Shown one piece after another: positions 1 to 8,368 of a stretch of 64,000 bases of DNA. Position 1 is the stretch's first letter. The number at the start of each line of letters is the position of its first letter. Under the pieces are notes generated by a model. The model worked only from the letters and a program-made list of their open reading frames with translations, was not told where the DNA came from and searched no databases. Position numbers and translations under genes: made by a program. The stretch comes from WTXA01 sp964415195 (GTDB lineage: Bacteria > Bacillota > TC1): positions 17,051 through 81,050 of the forward strand of contig CAYPYD010000007.1 of NCBI GenBank assembly GCA_964415195.1, in the 5' to 3' direction.

Positions 1-17
1 CGCAACCAAATATATTT

Positions 18-57
18 GAGGCTTAGAGAATTATCTCTGAGCCTCAACTTTTATTTT
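18..57 (+). terminator. Intrinsic terminator or leader hairpin ahead of the YeiH-family gene
   Basis: Perfect 12-bp inverted repeat (18-29 with 34-45, arm GAGGCTTAGAGA, 4-nt loop) followed by a T-rich run. It either ends a gene to the left of the window or acts as an attenuator. It lies only about 25 nt before the RBS of the next gene. Confidence 0.7.
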
Positions 58-83
58 AGTATGAAACTACGGGAGAAGATATA

Positions 84-1073
84 ATGATGAAAGCAATTAT
101 CAATAAACTACCTGGTATTGCCCTTGCTTTAACTATAGCTATACCAGCTTGGCTAATAGGGCGAAGTATTCCAGTTATTGGTGGGCCGGTACTTGGTATA
201 CTATTTGGTATGATTATAGCATTTTGGAAAAGACCAACAATATTTAAAGAAGGAACTGACTATACTTCAAAAAAACTTTTGCAGTATTCAATTATCCTCC
301 TTGGATTTGACATGAATCTTTTTAATGTTTTCAAAGTAGGTAAACAGACTCTTGTATTGATGGCCTTTACACTTACAATCACCTTTTTGACAGCTTTTTT
401 TGCTGGCAGGTTATTGAAACTTGATGGAAATACGAAAACATTGATTGGTGTTGGATCTGCTATCTGTGGAGGTTCTGCAATTGCTGCAGCAGCCCCTGTA
501 ATTAATGCAAATGAAGAGGAAGTGGCTCATTCAATTTCGACTATTTTTCTTTTTAATGTTATTGCTGCATTTTTATTCCCGATTCTTGGGCATTTATTTT
601 TTATGAGTGACCAGACTTTTGGGATTTGGGCAGGTACTGCGATAAATGATACTTCTTCAGTAGTGGCTGCAGGATACTCCTATAGCACTGCAGCAGGGAA
701 TCTTGCTGTTATTGTTAAACTTACTAGGACGTTGATGATTGTTCCTGTAACCTTGTTTTTGGCAATTTATACTTCCAGAGAAAATACTGGAAGGGTGAAG
801 AAAGATTATAGTCTTGTTAAGATATTTCCTTGGTTCGTTCTTGGGTTTATTATTTCCGCGATACTAAATACATTCATTCCTATTCCTGATGGAGTGAGTG
901 GTTTTCTTGCCCAGTTGGGAAAATTTGTAATTGTAATGGCGATGGTGTCCATAGGGCTTAAAACTAATCTTGTTAAACTTATTAAAAGTGGTGGAAAGCC
1001 TATTTTGTTAGGTTTGATTTGTTGGGTAGTCTTAGCGATTACATCACTTGTGGTACAATACTTTATACTTTAA
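84..1073 (+). CDS. YeiH/UPF0324 family putative sulfate exporter-like membrane protein
   Basis: A 329-residue polytopic inner-membrane protein of the YeiH (UPF0324) family, whose members are often labelled putative sulfate exporters without a firmly proven substrate. About nine to ten hydrophobic segments cover the length. The family's glycine/alanine-rich stretch is visible at residues 121-138 (IGVGSAICGGSAIAAAAP), followed by NDTSS near residue 190. An RBS-like GGGAGAAG precedes two adjacent ATG codons (84 and 87), and either could start the protein. It stands alone, bounded by hairpins on both sides. Family assignment is firm; the transported substrate is inferred from family naming only. 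Confidence 0.9.
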   Translation: MMKAIINKLPGIALALTIAIPAWLIGRSIPVIGGPVLGILFGMIIAFWKRPTIFKEGTDYTSKKLLQYSIILLGFDMNLFNVFKVGKQTLVLMAFTLTITFLTAFFAGRLLKLDGNTKTLIGVGSAICGGSAIAAAAPVINANEEEVAHSISTIFLFNVIAAFLFPILGHLFFMSDQTFGIWAGTAINDTSSVVAAGYSYSTAAGNLAVIVKLTRTLMIVPVTLFLAIYTSRENTGRVKKDYSLVKIFPWFVLGFIISAILNTFIPIPDGVSGFLAQLGKFVIVMAMVSIGLKTNLVKLIKSGGKPILLGLICWVVLAITSLVVQYFIL

Positions 1074-1106
1074 GGTGTTAACAATAATAAATGATTGACT
1101 GGACCA

Positions 1107-1210
1107 TTAGACTTTGATAATATTAAAGTCTAATCATGCTTAAATAATTAATGACTTAAACTTTAGAGCCTGGCAAATAGGGATAAGCTATCCTAGTACC
1201 AGACTCTTTT
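1107..1210 (+). terminator. Two hairpins between the YeiH-type gene and the antiporter
   Basis: The first is a near-perfect palindrome at 1107-1133 (arms TTAGACTTT and AAAGTCTAA) without a T-run. The second pairs AGAGCCTGG (1165-1173) with CCAGACTCT (1199-1207), has an inner stem, and is followed by TTTT. The second looks like a real terminator. It could end the upstream transcript or attenuate the antiporter gene, whose RBS lies about 20 nt further on. Confidence 0.6.
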
Positions 1211-1242
1211 AATATATAAAAATAAAAAAGGTGGTATAAAGA

Positions 1243-2385
1243 ATGGAACTTATCCTGCAACTGGCAATTATTATTATTGCCTCAAAACTGGCCGGGGAAA
1301 TAAGCAGAAAATTAGGTCAACCTCCTGTGTTAGGCAAGTTAATTATTGGTATCATATTAGGATCATCATTTCTTGGAATTGTTGACAGCAATGAACTTCT
1401 TACAGAATTTAGTCTGATTGGAGTTATTCTTTTGATGTTCATGGCTGGCTTGGAAACTGATGTTGATGATTTTAAGAAGGCCTTTAAATCCTCAGCCTTT
1501 GTTGGTTTTGGCGGTATTATTGTACCTCTTGTAACAGGTTATGCTGCAGGTAAGATTATGAATATGAGTGATATTCATGCTTTATTCCTAGGAATGTTAC
1601 TGTCAGCAACAAGTGTTAGTATCTCTGTCCAAGTTCTTAAGGAAATGAAACAATTAAATAATAAAAAAGGTGCTACAATACTTGGAGCTGCTGTTATTGA
1701 TGATGTTGTTATTATTGTGGCTTTGGCTTTTCTGATGAGTTTTATTGGAGACAACGTTGATATTACCAGAGTTATTATTGAGAAGTTTGTTTTCTTTTTT
1801 ATAGCAATTGCAGTAGCCTGGAAAGTTGTTCCTTGGTTTATTCATAAGTTTACAAGATTGCAGGTAACAGAAACTATCATATCTTCAGCTCTTATAATCT
1901 GTTTTGCTTTCGCATATTTTGCAGAGTTTACTGGAGTTTCAGCAATTATTGGTTCATATATTGCCGGTATTGCCATAAGTTTGACTCGCTTTAAGGAGAA
2001 GGTAATTGAGAAGATTAATCCTATTGGTTATTCTATATTCATACCTGTATTTCTAACTAATATTGGTATTACGGCAGATTTTTCAGGAATTGGCGAAAAT
2101 ATTGTTTTAGTTATTGTATTTAGTCTTATTGCAATTTTAACTAAGTTAATTGGTGCTTCAATTGGTGCCTTATTATCTGGTTTCAGATGGATGAGTGCCT
2201 TAGGTATTGGTGCAGCTATGATTTCACGTGGTGAGGTTGCTCTTATTATGGCTAAGATTGGATTGGATTCAAGCATATTAAGTAAGGATATGTTTGCAGT
2301 ATTGATAGTAGTGGTTCTAATAACTACCATCATTACACCGATATTGATGAAGTATCTATTCACCTTAGATAAGAAACATGCCTGA
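1243..2385 (+). CDS. CPA2-family cation:proton antiporter (Kef-type, membrane domain only)
   Basis: A 380-residue integral membrane protein of the monovalent cation:proton antiporter-2 family, expected to exchange Na+ or K+ for protons. About twelve hydrophobic segments fill the protein. Family hallmarks include the early KLGQPPVLGKLIIGIILG stretch (residues 23-40) and the conserved acidic pair in AAVIDDVVIIV near residue 150. The C-terminal TrkA-N/RCK nucleotide-binding domain of full KefB/C is absent, so this is the short NapA/GerN-like form. An RBS (AAGGTGG) sits 7-8 nt before the ATG. A perfect intrinsic terminator follows. Ion specificity cannot be read from the sequence. Confidence 0.9.
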   Translation: MELILQLAIIIIASKLAGEISRKLGQPPVLGKLIIGIILGSSFLGIVDSNELLTEFSLIGVILLMFMAGLETDVDDFKKAFKSSAFVGFGGIIVPLVTGYAAGKIMNMSDIHALFLGMLLSATSVSISVQVLKEMKQLNNKKGATILGAAVIDDVVIIVALAFLMSFIGDNVDITRVIIEKFVFFFIAIAVAWKVVPWFIHKFTRLQVTETIISSALIICFAFAYFAEFTGVSAIIGSYIAGIAISLTRFKEKVIEKINPIGYSIFIPVFLTNIGITADFSGIGENIVLVIVFSLIAILTKLIGASIGALLSGFRWMSALGIGAAMISRGEVALIMAKIGLDSSILSKDMFAVLIVVVLITTIITPILMKYLFTLDKKHA

Positions 2386-2410
2386 TAAAAAAATATAAGT
2401 TTATATATAT

Positions 2411-2444
2411 AAAAAACCCTCGAATTAATATTCGAGGGTTTTTT
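2411..2444 (+). terminator. Intrinsic terminator after the antiporter gene
   Basis: Near-perfect hairpin with arms AAAAAACCCTCGAAT and ATTCGAGGGTTTTTT around a short AT loop. The A-run and T-run make it able to work in both directions. Confidence 0.9.
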
Positions 2445-2592
2445 AGTTGAAGCAAGTCGATGTAAAATAAACGTTTAATATTATAAATTCAAGACAAATA
2501 AGGTCGAATTTGTTGTATTTAATATATAAAGGTGATATTTTATGGATAACACTAAAATCAATTTAATATTGAATTATAAAGGAGATGGTCAA

Positions 2593-3261
2593 ATGTATAA
2601 AGGTAAATATTTAGTTTTATCAATATTGATGTTACTAACAATGATAATTTCGGTAGGATGCATAAATAAGACTTCTGATAATGATAGTGAAAAAGAAGAA
2701 ATAGTTATATCTCGAATGGAAGGTGATTATGTTAAGTCATATAATAATTCTAAAGAATTATTTGGAGACAGCGATATAGTATTTAAAGGATTAGTAACAA
2801 ATACTAACACTATAGAAAAAGATGGCACAATTAGAACTCTGATTGATCTTCAAGTAAAGGAAACATATAAAGGGGAAGATTCCTTAAAGGAGCTAAAAGT
2901 ATCAATAATGGGTGGACTAATGGATGGCGAAGATTTTATTAATTCTAGTATTGGGAAAATGTTTTTAGAAAAAGGTGAGTCAACTAAGGAGCTTCAAAAT
3001 AAATATTTTGGGAAGAATGTAAGATTTGCAGGATTTGAAGGAGAAAAAATACCTATTAAGGGTGACATGTATATAGTTTTTGCTGTTAATTCGGAAATTG
3101 ATGATGATTTATATTATATATTAGGCGGTGGTTATGAACAAGGAATATTACCAGTTATTGATAGTAATAATGTAGAGGAATATAACCCGGAAAAGAAAAA
3201 GAATCATCTAGAATTAAATGTTATGAGTATTGACCAATTGATTAATGATAGTGAAAAGTAA
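2593..3261 (+). CDS. Putative lipoprotein of unknown function
   Basis: About 222 residues. A hydrophobic N-terminal segment ends in a lipobox-like SVGC around residue 20, so the mature protein is probably anchored to the outer face of the membrane. The rest is hydrophilic, with no domain I can name. An in-frame ATG exists at 2542, but the start at 2593 is chosen because AAAGGAG sits 8-9 nt before it and because it puts the signal peptide at the very N-terminus. The gene is single, between two terminators. Function unknown. Confidence 0.75.
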   Translation: MYKGKYLVLSILMLLTMIISVGCINKTSDNDSEKEEIVISRMEGDYVKSYNNSKELFGDSDIVFKGLVTNTNTIEKDGTIRTLIDLQVKETYKGEDSLKELKVSIMGGLMDGEDFINSSIGKMFLEKGESTKELQNKYFGKNVRFAGFEGEKIPIKGDMYIVFAVNSEIDDDLYYILGGGYEQGILPVIDSNNVEEYNPEKKKNHLELNVMSIDQLINDSEK

Positions 3262-3275
3262 ATATATTTAATTGA

Positions 3276-3307
3276 AAAGACTTGAAGATATTACTTCAAG
3301 TCTTTTT
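3276..3307 (+). terminator. Intrinsic terminator after the lipoprotein gene
   Basis: Perfect 12-bp stem (AAAGACTTGAAG with CTTCAAGTCTTT), 6-nt loop, then a T-run. Confidence 0.9.
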
Positions 3308-3452
3308 GTATGTCTAATATTAACCTAAATCTATGGTTACTTATATAACTTTTTAAATATAAAATAGTGGTTAATTATTTATTGATTTAATCCACTAATT
3401 AGAGTATTCTTTTCCCATAGATAAGGACATGAAAATATTTTAAAATAACTTA

Positions 3453-3483
3453 TTGACACTCCCCTAAGGGGAGATTATAGACT
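3453..3483 (+). promoter_or_regulatory. MerR-type promoter with operator in an elongated spacer
   Basis: The -35 TTGACA (3453-3458) is followed by a perfect palindrome CTCCCCTAAGGGGAG (3459-3473) and a -10 best read as TAGACT (3478-3483), giving a 19-bp spacer. A palindrome lying inside a 19-bp spacer is the signature of promoters controlled by MerR-family activators. The operator resembles those of BmrR/TipA-type regulators. This implies that the downstream regulator controls its own gene. Confidence 0.85.
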
Positions 3484-3524
3484 AAACCTAGGACAGGCAA
3501 GAAAGGTGAAAAGGGAGAGAAATC

Positions 3525-4334
3525 ATGTATAGAATTGGACTATTTTCCAAAATATCCAAAACAACAATAAAAACACTAAGATACTATGATCAGGTTGGAC
3601 TGCTAAAACCGGCAATGATTGATGAAGACAACGGATACCGTTACTACACTTCTGAGCAACTATACCAGCTACATGACATAATAGCCTTACGACAACTAAG
3701 CTTCTCCGTCGAAGATTGTTTGCAAATAATCAGGGTCGGGAAAATAGACCAAGTACTAGGAGAAAGAAAAAAAGAAATCGAAACCAACCTCACTGAACTC
3801 CAAGATCGCCTAACTAGACTGAACCACTATATTTCCGAAATCAAGGAGGGAAGAAAAATGACCTACAGCCCAGTAATCAAACAAACACCAGAATGTATAA
3901 TCTACTCCAAAAGAATGATAGTACCAAACTATGATAGCTACTTCCAAATTATACCCAAAATAGGTGAAGAAGTAACAACAACCAATCCTGACCTAAAATG
4001 CGCAATACCAGAATATTGTTTCATAATCTACCATGATGGTGAATACAAAGACCAGGATATTGATGTAGAATACTGTGAAGCAGTAGACAAATTTGGACAG
4101 GACACTGAAAGTATAAAATTTAAAAAGATACCCAGTATAACAGTGGTTTCAGTTATGCACAAAGGTGCCTACAGCGGGCTAAGAGACGCTTACGCTTACG
4201 CATTTCGTTGGATAGAAGATAATAACTACACTATCACAGACAACCCAAGAGAAAGCTACATCGATGGAATCTGGAACAAAGAAAAGGTCGAAGAATGGCT
4301 TACAGAACTACAAATACCAGTCACTAAGAAATAG
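3525..4334 (+). CDS. MerR-family transcriptional regulator with GyrI-like effector domain
   Basis: A 269-residue two-domain regulator. Residues 1-70 form the MerR winged helix (TLRYYDQVGLLKP and NGYRYYTSEQL are typical). A coiled-coil linker follows at about 75-110. Residues about 115-265 form a GyrI-like/BltR-type effector-binding domain with a typical ESYIDGIWNKE end. Such proteins bind small, often cationic or aromatic drugs and activate transcription by untwisting a long promoter spacer. The gene's own promoter carries exactly such a spacer operator, so autoregulation is likely. No efflux pump lies directly downstream, and the next gene is a small membrane-anchored protein. RBS GGGAGAGAAATC precedes the ATG. 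Confidence 0.93.
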   Translation: MYRIGLFSKISKTTIKTLRYYDQVGLLKPAMIDEDNGYRYYTSEQLYQLHDIIALRQLSFSVEDCLQIIRVGKIDQVLGERKKEIETNLTELQDRLTRLNHYISEIKEGRKMTYSPVIKQTPECIIYSKRMIVPNYDSYFQIIPKIGEEVTTTNPDLKCAIPEYCFIIYHDGEYKDQDIDVEYCEAVDKFGQDTESIKFKKIPSITVVSVMHKGAYSGLRDAYAYAFRWIEDNNYTITDNPRESYIDGIWNKEKVEEWLTELQIPVTKK

Positions 4335-4389
4335 TTGACAAATAAGAGTACATTGAGCATAATTTAACTACAAATAGGAGGTGGCATTA

Positions 4390-4800
4390 ATGAAAAAAAA
4401 TATTATTTTAACAATAAGTGGAATAATTATTGCCATACTAATACTAGTAGTTGGCTTAGTGATAGGCTTAAATGCAGAGAATATATTCGGGCCAAAATAT
4501 GAGGGACCAATCATAGTTAATGTAGAAATGAAAGAAACACAAAAAAACAAACTAGCTCAGACTGCATATAATTACTTAAAAGAAAAAGGAATGATAGAAG
4601 AGTATGGTATCAAGATAGATGATCCTGCCACCATAAAAAAAGACGACAACTACAGCCCAAGAAATCTAGGAGCATTAACTAGCACTTGAAACATTATCAA
4701 CCTTAGTGTCTACGTGATAGACTTCAACAAAGGTAATCCTGTAGTGATATCACAATCAACAGGAGATGTTCTAGGACTACAAATAGCAATCAACGATTAA
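4390..4800 (+). pseudogene. Small membrane-anchored protein gene interrupted by an in-frame TGA
   Basis: Starting at ATG 4390 (RBS AGGAGG 8 nt upstream), the frame encodes one N-terminal membrane segment (residues about 5-28) and a short extracytoplasmic part, then meets TGA at 4687-4689 after 99 codons. The same frame stays open for 36 more codons to TAA at 4798-4800, with protein-like content such as VYVIDFNKGNPVV and STGDVLGLQIAIND. An intrinsic terminator follows the TAA immediately, not the TGA. This strongly suggests an original product of about 136 residues, broken by a nonsense change (or a sequencing error). No family recognised. It lies 55 bp downstream of the MerR-type regulator and may be its target. 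Confidence 0.75.
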
Positions 4801-4806
4801 AAGTAT

Positions 4807-4834
4807 AAAGGGATATGAGCAATATCCCTTTTAT
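4807..4834 (+). terminator. Intrinsic terminator
   Basis: Perfect 10-bp stem AAAGGGATAT with ATATCCCTTT, 5-nt loop, T-rich tail. It directly follows the TAA at 4798-4800. Confidence 0.85.
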
Positions 4835-4882
4835 ATTGCTGCTAATATGGACATGCCAGTAGAAAAAATATAATATAGAGAC

Positions 4883-5635
4883 ATGGAAGAAAAAATATTA
4901 AAAAACTACATTGAAGATCAAATCAAAAAAGCCCAAAAAAATGGAATTGGAGCAACCAAATTTCTAACACCAACAGAACAAACAGAAGCACAAAGCTACA
5001 TAACACAACACAAATATAATCAGAAAGTAGATATAATTAAAGAAGGTGGCTATGAAGGTGCAGAAAGAGCAAGACTCATATTCCTAAACAAACAATGGGG
5101 TGAATATGAGAGTGATCAGATACTAGATGCCCTAGTAATAGAACACAGAAAACAAGATACAATAGGACATAGAGACATTCTGGGAGCCTTAATGAACCTG
5201 GGCATCGAAAGAAACACCATAGGTGACATAGAAACCAAAAGCAACCAACCAACACTAGTATGCCTCCCTGAAATCAGCCAATATATTATAGATAATCTAA
5301 CAAAGATTGGAAATGTTGGAGTTATTGTAGGGCGGATATCAATAGAAGAACTAGGAACAAGAATTGAAGAGTTAGAAATATTGAATATAATAGCCTCATC
5401 CATGAGAATAGATTGCCTACTAGCAGAAATTTTCAACCTATCAAGAAACGAAGCATCAAACCTTATCCAACAAGGAAAGGTTAGTCTAAATCACAAAATA
5501 GTAATCAAGCAAGACGACAATGTTGAAGAAGGGAATACTATTACACTAAGAGGTAAGGGCAAAATCAAAGTACTAGGCAATGAGGGTAAAACAAAGAAAG
5601 ACCGATTTAAGTTAGTTATTGGAAGATATGTTTAG
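4883..5635 (+). CDS. YlmH-like S4-domain RNA-binding protein
   Basis: A 250-residue protein of the YlmH family. The N-terminal two thirds match the YlmH body (FLTPTEQTEAQSYI near the start, then AERARLIF and GHRDILGALMNLGIER). Residues about 175-235 form an S4 RNA-binding domain (RIDCLLAEIFNLSRNEASNL, then IQQGKVSLNHK). YlmH proteins bind the ribosome or 50S subunit and have been linked to rescue of stalled complexes. The gene usually sits beside sepF/divIVA, but here it stands alone. No strong Shine-Dalgarno precedes the ATG, so expression may be low. Confidence 0.88.
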   Translation: MEEKILKNYIEDQIKKAQKNGIGATKFLTPTEQTEAQSYITQHKYNQKVDIIKEGGYEGAERARLIFLNKQWGEYESDQILDALVIEHRKQDTIGHRDILGALMNLGIERNTIGDIETKSNQPTLVCLPEISQYIIDNLTKIGNVGVIVGRISIEELGTRIEELEILNIIASSMRIDCLLAEIFNLSRNEASNLIQQGKVSLNHKIVIKQDDNVEEGNTITLRGKGKIKVLGNEGKTKKDRFKLVIGRYV

Positions 5636-5680
5636 ATAAATATATATAACAAAATAATTATGAAACAGGAGGATAAGAAG

Positions 5681-6001
5681 ATGATCATTACAACAACACC
5701 AACAATTGAAGGCAAGAAAATTACAGACTACAAAGGAATAGTTTTTGGAGAAGTAGTTGCCGGGGTAGATTTTATTAAAGACTTCGCTGCTGGGATAAGT
5801 AATTTTTTCGGTGGTAGATCAGGTTCTTATGAAGGCGAACTAATCAGAGCCAGAGAAGAAGCGATAAATGAAATGACCAACAGAGCAGAAGTGCTAGGTG
5901 CCAATGCTATAGTTGGAATAGACATAGACTATGAAGTCCTTGGTCAAGGAAATAACATGCTAATGGTAACTGTCTCAGGAACAGCAGTAATTGTAGAATA
6001 A
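5681..6001 (+). CDS. YbjQ/UPF0145 family protein
   Basis: A 106-residue protein of the YbjQ (UPF0145, putative heavy-metal-binding) family. Typical features are the ITTTPTIEGKKITDYKGIVFG opening, the central RSGSYEGELIRAREEA and the closing GANAIVGIDIDYE segments. The start is set at 5681 because AGGAGG (5667-5672) lies 8 nt upstream. An ATG at 5660 would place the Shine-Dalgarno inside the gene. The stop codon abuts the ATG of the next gene, so the two are translationally coupled. Family members form pentameric rings; metal binding is not proven. Confidence 0.9.
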   Translation: MIITTTPTIEGKKITDYKGIVFGEVVAGVDFIKDFAAGISNFFGGRSGSYEGELIRAREEAINEMTNRAEVLGANAIVGIDIDYEVLGQGNNMLMVTVSGTAVIVE

Positions 6002-6448
6002 ATGAAAATATTAATAGATGCCGATGGATGTCCAGTAATGGAGATCACCTTAAATTTAGCAAAAGAGAGAGATATCGAAACTATCATACTCTGCGATACA
6101 GCCCATATTATCAATAAAGAAGGCACCCGAACTATTACAGTGTCAAAAGGAAGTGATAGCGTAGATTTTAGTCTTTTAAAATTGGTTAATAAGGGTGATC
6201 TTGTAGTAACCCAGGATTATGGACTTGCAGGGATGGTATTAGCAAAAGGTGGTCTAGCCATCAGACAAGATGGGCTAGTATACAATGACTATAATATTGA
6301 CAGATTACTAGAAGAGAGACACAATGCCAAGAAATTAAGAAAAAGCGGTGCCAGATTCAAGGGACCAAAGAAAAGAACCATAGAGGATGATACTAAATAT
6401 ACAGACGAACTAAAAAAACTTTTAGGAGAAACTAGTGCGAAAAGATAA
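6002..6448 (+). CDS. YaiI/YqxD family protein (UPF0178)
   Basis: A 148-residue protein of the UPF0178 family (E. coli YaiI, B. subtilis YqxD), a PIN/NYN-like fold of unknown role. Conserved motifs are ILIDADGCPV at the N-terminus, VTQDYGLA and VLAKGG in the middle, and GARFKGPKKRT near the C-terminus. The acidic residues D7, D9 and D77 would suit a metal-binding nuclease-like site, but activity is not established. It starts immediately after the previous stop and overlaps the next gene by 14 bp, so it belongs to a three-gene unit. Confidence 0.92.
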   Translation: MKILIDADGCPVMEITLNLAKERDIETIILCDTAHIINKEGTRTITVSKGSDSVDFSLLKLVNKGDLVVTQDYGLAGMVLAKGGLAIRQDGLVYNDYNIDRLLEERHNAKKLRKSGARFKGPKKRTIEDDTKYTDELKKLLGETSAKR

Positions 6449-7727
6449 GTACAATGACAAGAAAAAGAAATTAAATAAAAAGAAAACCAGAAATAGAACA
6501 AGTACCTACATTGTTATCCTAATGGTAGTTCTATTTGTGCTATCCACAACTGCCTTTTTACTAACCAATAAAAATGGCCGTGAAAAGTTAGTTGACCTTG
6601 GAGTTCTTCCAGTAGAAGTAAAGACAGCTAACATAGGTGTTATGGGTGATTTGCTATTACATCCTCCAGTCCAGGAAGGCAGCCAGACCGGAGAGGATAC
6701 CTATGATTTTAATCCAATGTTTCAATACATCAAACCCTATATTGAAGAATTGGACTATAGTGTCATTAATTTTGAAGGTACCTTAAGTACCAAGGAATGG
6801 GGCTATTCAGGTTATCCTTTATTTAAATATCCTGAGAATGTCATTGATAGTACAATGGCCACAGGTTTTAACTTGATGTTGACAGCCAACAATCATATAG
6901 GCGATGGAAAACCAACTGGTTTTCAATACACACTAAATCTTTTCGAACAAAAAGGTGCTGACTATATTGGTAGCCGGAAGGATACAACAGGCAATCAATA
7001 CTTAGTTAAGGAGATTAATGGTATAAAAGTAGGCATGGCCAATTGGACCTATGGAGTAATTGCTGATAATGGCAAAGTTAGTGTCAATGGTATACCGGTA
7101 ACTACCAAGGATGAGATGCTGGTCAATGTTTTTGATTATGGTAAGTTGGACTTGTTTTATGGACAAGTGCAAAAAGATATTACTGAAATGAAAAATGAAG
7201 GTGCTGAGATTATTGTTTATTATATGCACTGGGGTAATGAGTATAAGATTGTAGAGAATGACTATCAAAACCTTATGGCTCAGCAATTGTGTGAAATGGG
7301 TGTTGATGTAATTGTCGGTGGACATCCTCATGTTCTCCAACCTATAGAATACCTAACATCAGGAGATGGCCAGCATAATACTGTTTGTATTTATTCTTTA
7401 GGAAATGCAGTTTCTAATCAGAGAATGAACTTCATGGATCGTAAAACTGGTCATACTGAAGATGGTGTTCTATTTAGATTCACTATCACCAAAAAAGGTG
7501 AAGATAGGGCTTATGTAAGTGGATCATCATATCTACCTACCTGGGTAAATATGAGAACAGAAGGCAGTAAAAGATTATATGAAATTATACCTTTGGACAT
7601 AGAAAAAGGCTGGACTAGTTATTTCAAAACTCAAGCGGAAATTGATTATGCTAACGGTTCTTATGAAAGAAGTAAGGCGATTTTAGAAGAAGGTTATAGT
7701 ACTTTAGTATTTAAATCAGAGTTATAG
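6435..7727 (+). CDS. CapA-family membrane-anchored metallophosphatase-like protein
   Basis: A 430-residue protein with a basic N-terminus, one membrane anchor at about residues 25-43, and an extracellular PGA_cap (CapA) domain. Metal-site motifs of this calcineurin-like fold are visible: MGDLLLH (near residue 72), NFEGT, TANNHIGDG, YMHWGNEY and GGHPHVLQP. CapA proteins take part in poly-gamma-glutamate capsule attachment or transport, but many homologues lie outside capB/capC loci, as here. The start is GTG at 6435, with AGGAGA 7 nt upstream. A role in capsule is therefore only a family-based suggestion. Confidence 0.9.
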   Translation: MRKDKYNDKKKKLNKKKTRNRTSTYIVILMVVLFVLSTTAFLLTNKNGREKLVDLGVLPVEVKTANIGVMGDLLLHPPVQEGSQTGEDTYDFNPMFQYIKPYIEELDYSVINFEGTLSTKEWGYSGYPLFKYPENVIDSTMATGFNLMLTANNHIGDGKPTGFQYTLNLFEQKGADYIGSRKDTTGNQYLVKEINGIKVGMANWTYGVIADNGKVSVNGIPVTTKDEMLVNVFDYGKLDLFYGQVQKDITEMKNEGAEIIVYYMHWGNEYKIVENDYQNLMAQQLCEMGVDVIVGGHPHVLQPIEYLTSGDGQHNTVCIYSLGNAVSNQRMNFMDRKTGHTEDGVLFRFTITKKGEDRAYVSGSSYLPTWVNMRTEGSKRLYEIIPLDIEKGWTSYFKTQAEIDYANGSYERSKAILEEGYSTLVFKSEL

Positions 7728-7822
7728 TTTATTTTTACTTTTTTTGTAGTAAGTTTATATTCTATATGCTACAATTACTTCATAATTAAGAATATAAACT
7801 AATATCAGGAGGTTTTATTAAG

Positions 7823-8149
7823 ATGGACGAAAACAAACAAGTCTTCAATAATGAAGACATTCAACAAAACAAGGTCATTGCTGCACTTGCTTATCTTATT
7901 TTCTTTTTACCGTTAATAGCTGCTAAGGATTCAGAATTCGGTAAGTTTCATGCAAACCAGGGCTTGGTATTATTGCTAGCCTTCGTGATAGTGAATTTTT
8001 TATATATCATTCCGATTCTTGGCTGGATCGCTGCACCTTTATTGTCAATCGCATTGACAATAATTGGTATTTTAGGAGCTGTAAGTGCTTATAATGGCAA
8101 AGCAGAAGAACTACCTGTAATTGGACAGTTTAACTTAATCAACAAGTAA
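7823..8149 (+). CDS. DUF4870-type small membrane protein
   Basis: A 108-residue protein with a polar N-terminus (about 17 residues) and three hydrophobic segments. The FGKFHANQGLVL and ILGAVSAYNGK stretches are typical of the DUF4870/Tic20-like group of small membrane proteins. Function unknown. A perfect AGGAGG lies upstream of the ATG. A strong hairpin follows, so it is a single-gene unit. Confidence 0.85.
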   Translation: MDENKQVFNNEDIQQNKVIAALAYLIFFLPLIAAKDSEFGKFHANQGLVLLLAFVIVNFLYIIPILGWIAAPLLSIALTIIGILGAVSAYNGKAEELPVIGQFNLINK

Positions 8150-8175
8150 AATTCAAAAAGCTATGTTTAGTAGTT

Positions 8176-8210
8176 AAGGAGTCTAGTATATACTAGGCTC
8201 CTTATTTATT
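8176..8210 (+). terminator. Intrinsic terminator after the DUF4870 gene
   Basis: 13-bp stem with one mismatch (AAGGAGTCTAGTA with TACTAGGCTCCTT), short loop, T-rich tail. Confidence 0.85.
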
Positions 8211-8286
8211 ATTCTCATATACTGATTTTTTGGTTAAACTTATATATGAGAATCAGTAAAGTCATTGGATGACTTCCTCGTTTTTT
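8211..8286 (+). repeat. Two further inverted repeats in the intergenic region
   Basis: ATTCTCATATA (8211-8221) is complementary to TATATGAGAAT (8244-8254). AAGTCAT (8260-8266) is complementary to ATGACTT (8270-8276), which is followed by a T-run at 8282-8287. Either could be an additional terminator. No role is assigned. Confidence 0.4.
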
Positions 8287-8288
8287 AT

Positions 8289-8317
8289 TGTATAGGTATT
8301 GATTAAGTGGTATAATA
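8289..8317 (+). promoter_or_regulatory. Sigma-A-like promoter of the metallophosphoesterase gene
   Basis: TTGTAT (8289-8294) and a perfect TATAAT (8312-8317) are separated by 17 bp. The gene starts about 50 bp downstream. Confidence 0.7.
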
Positions 8318-8368
8318 CAATAAATTATGAAGGTGCATGAATGTACAAGAAGGGTGTAATGTTTATTA

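Noticed and set aside
4687..4689. TGA as a selenocysteine codon
   Set aside because: No stable stem-loop with the spacing of a bacterial SECIS follows the TGA, the protein is not of a known selenoprotein family, and no sel genes are in the window.
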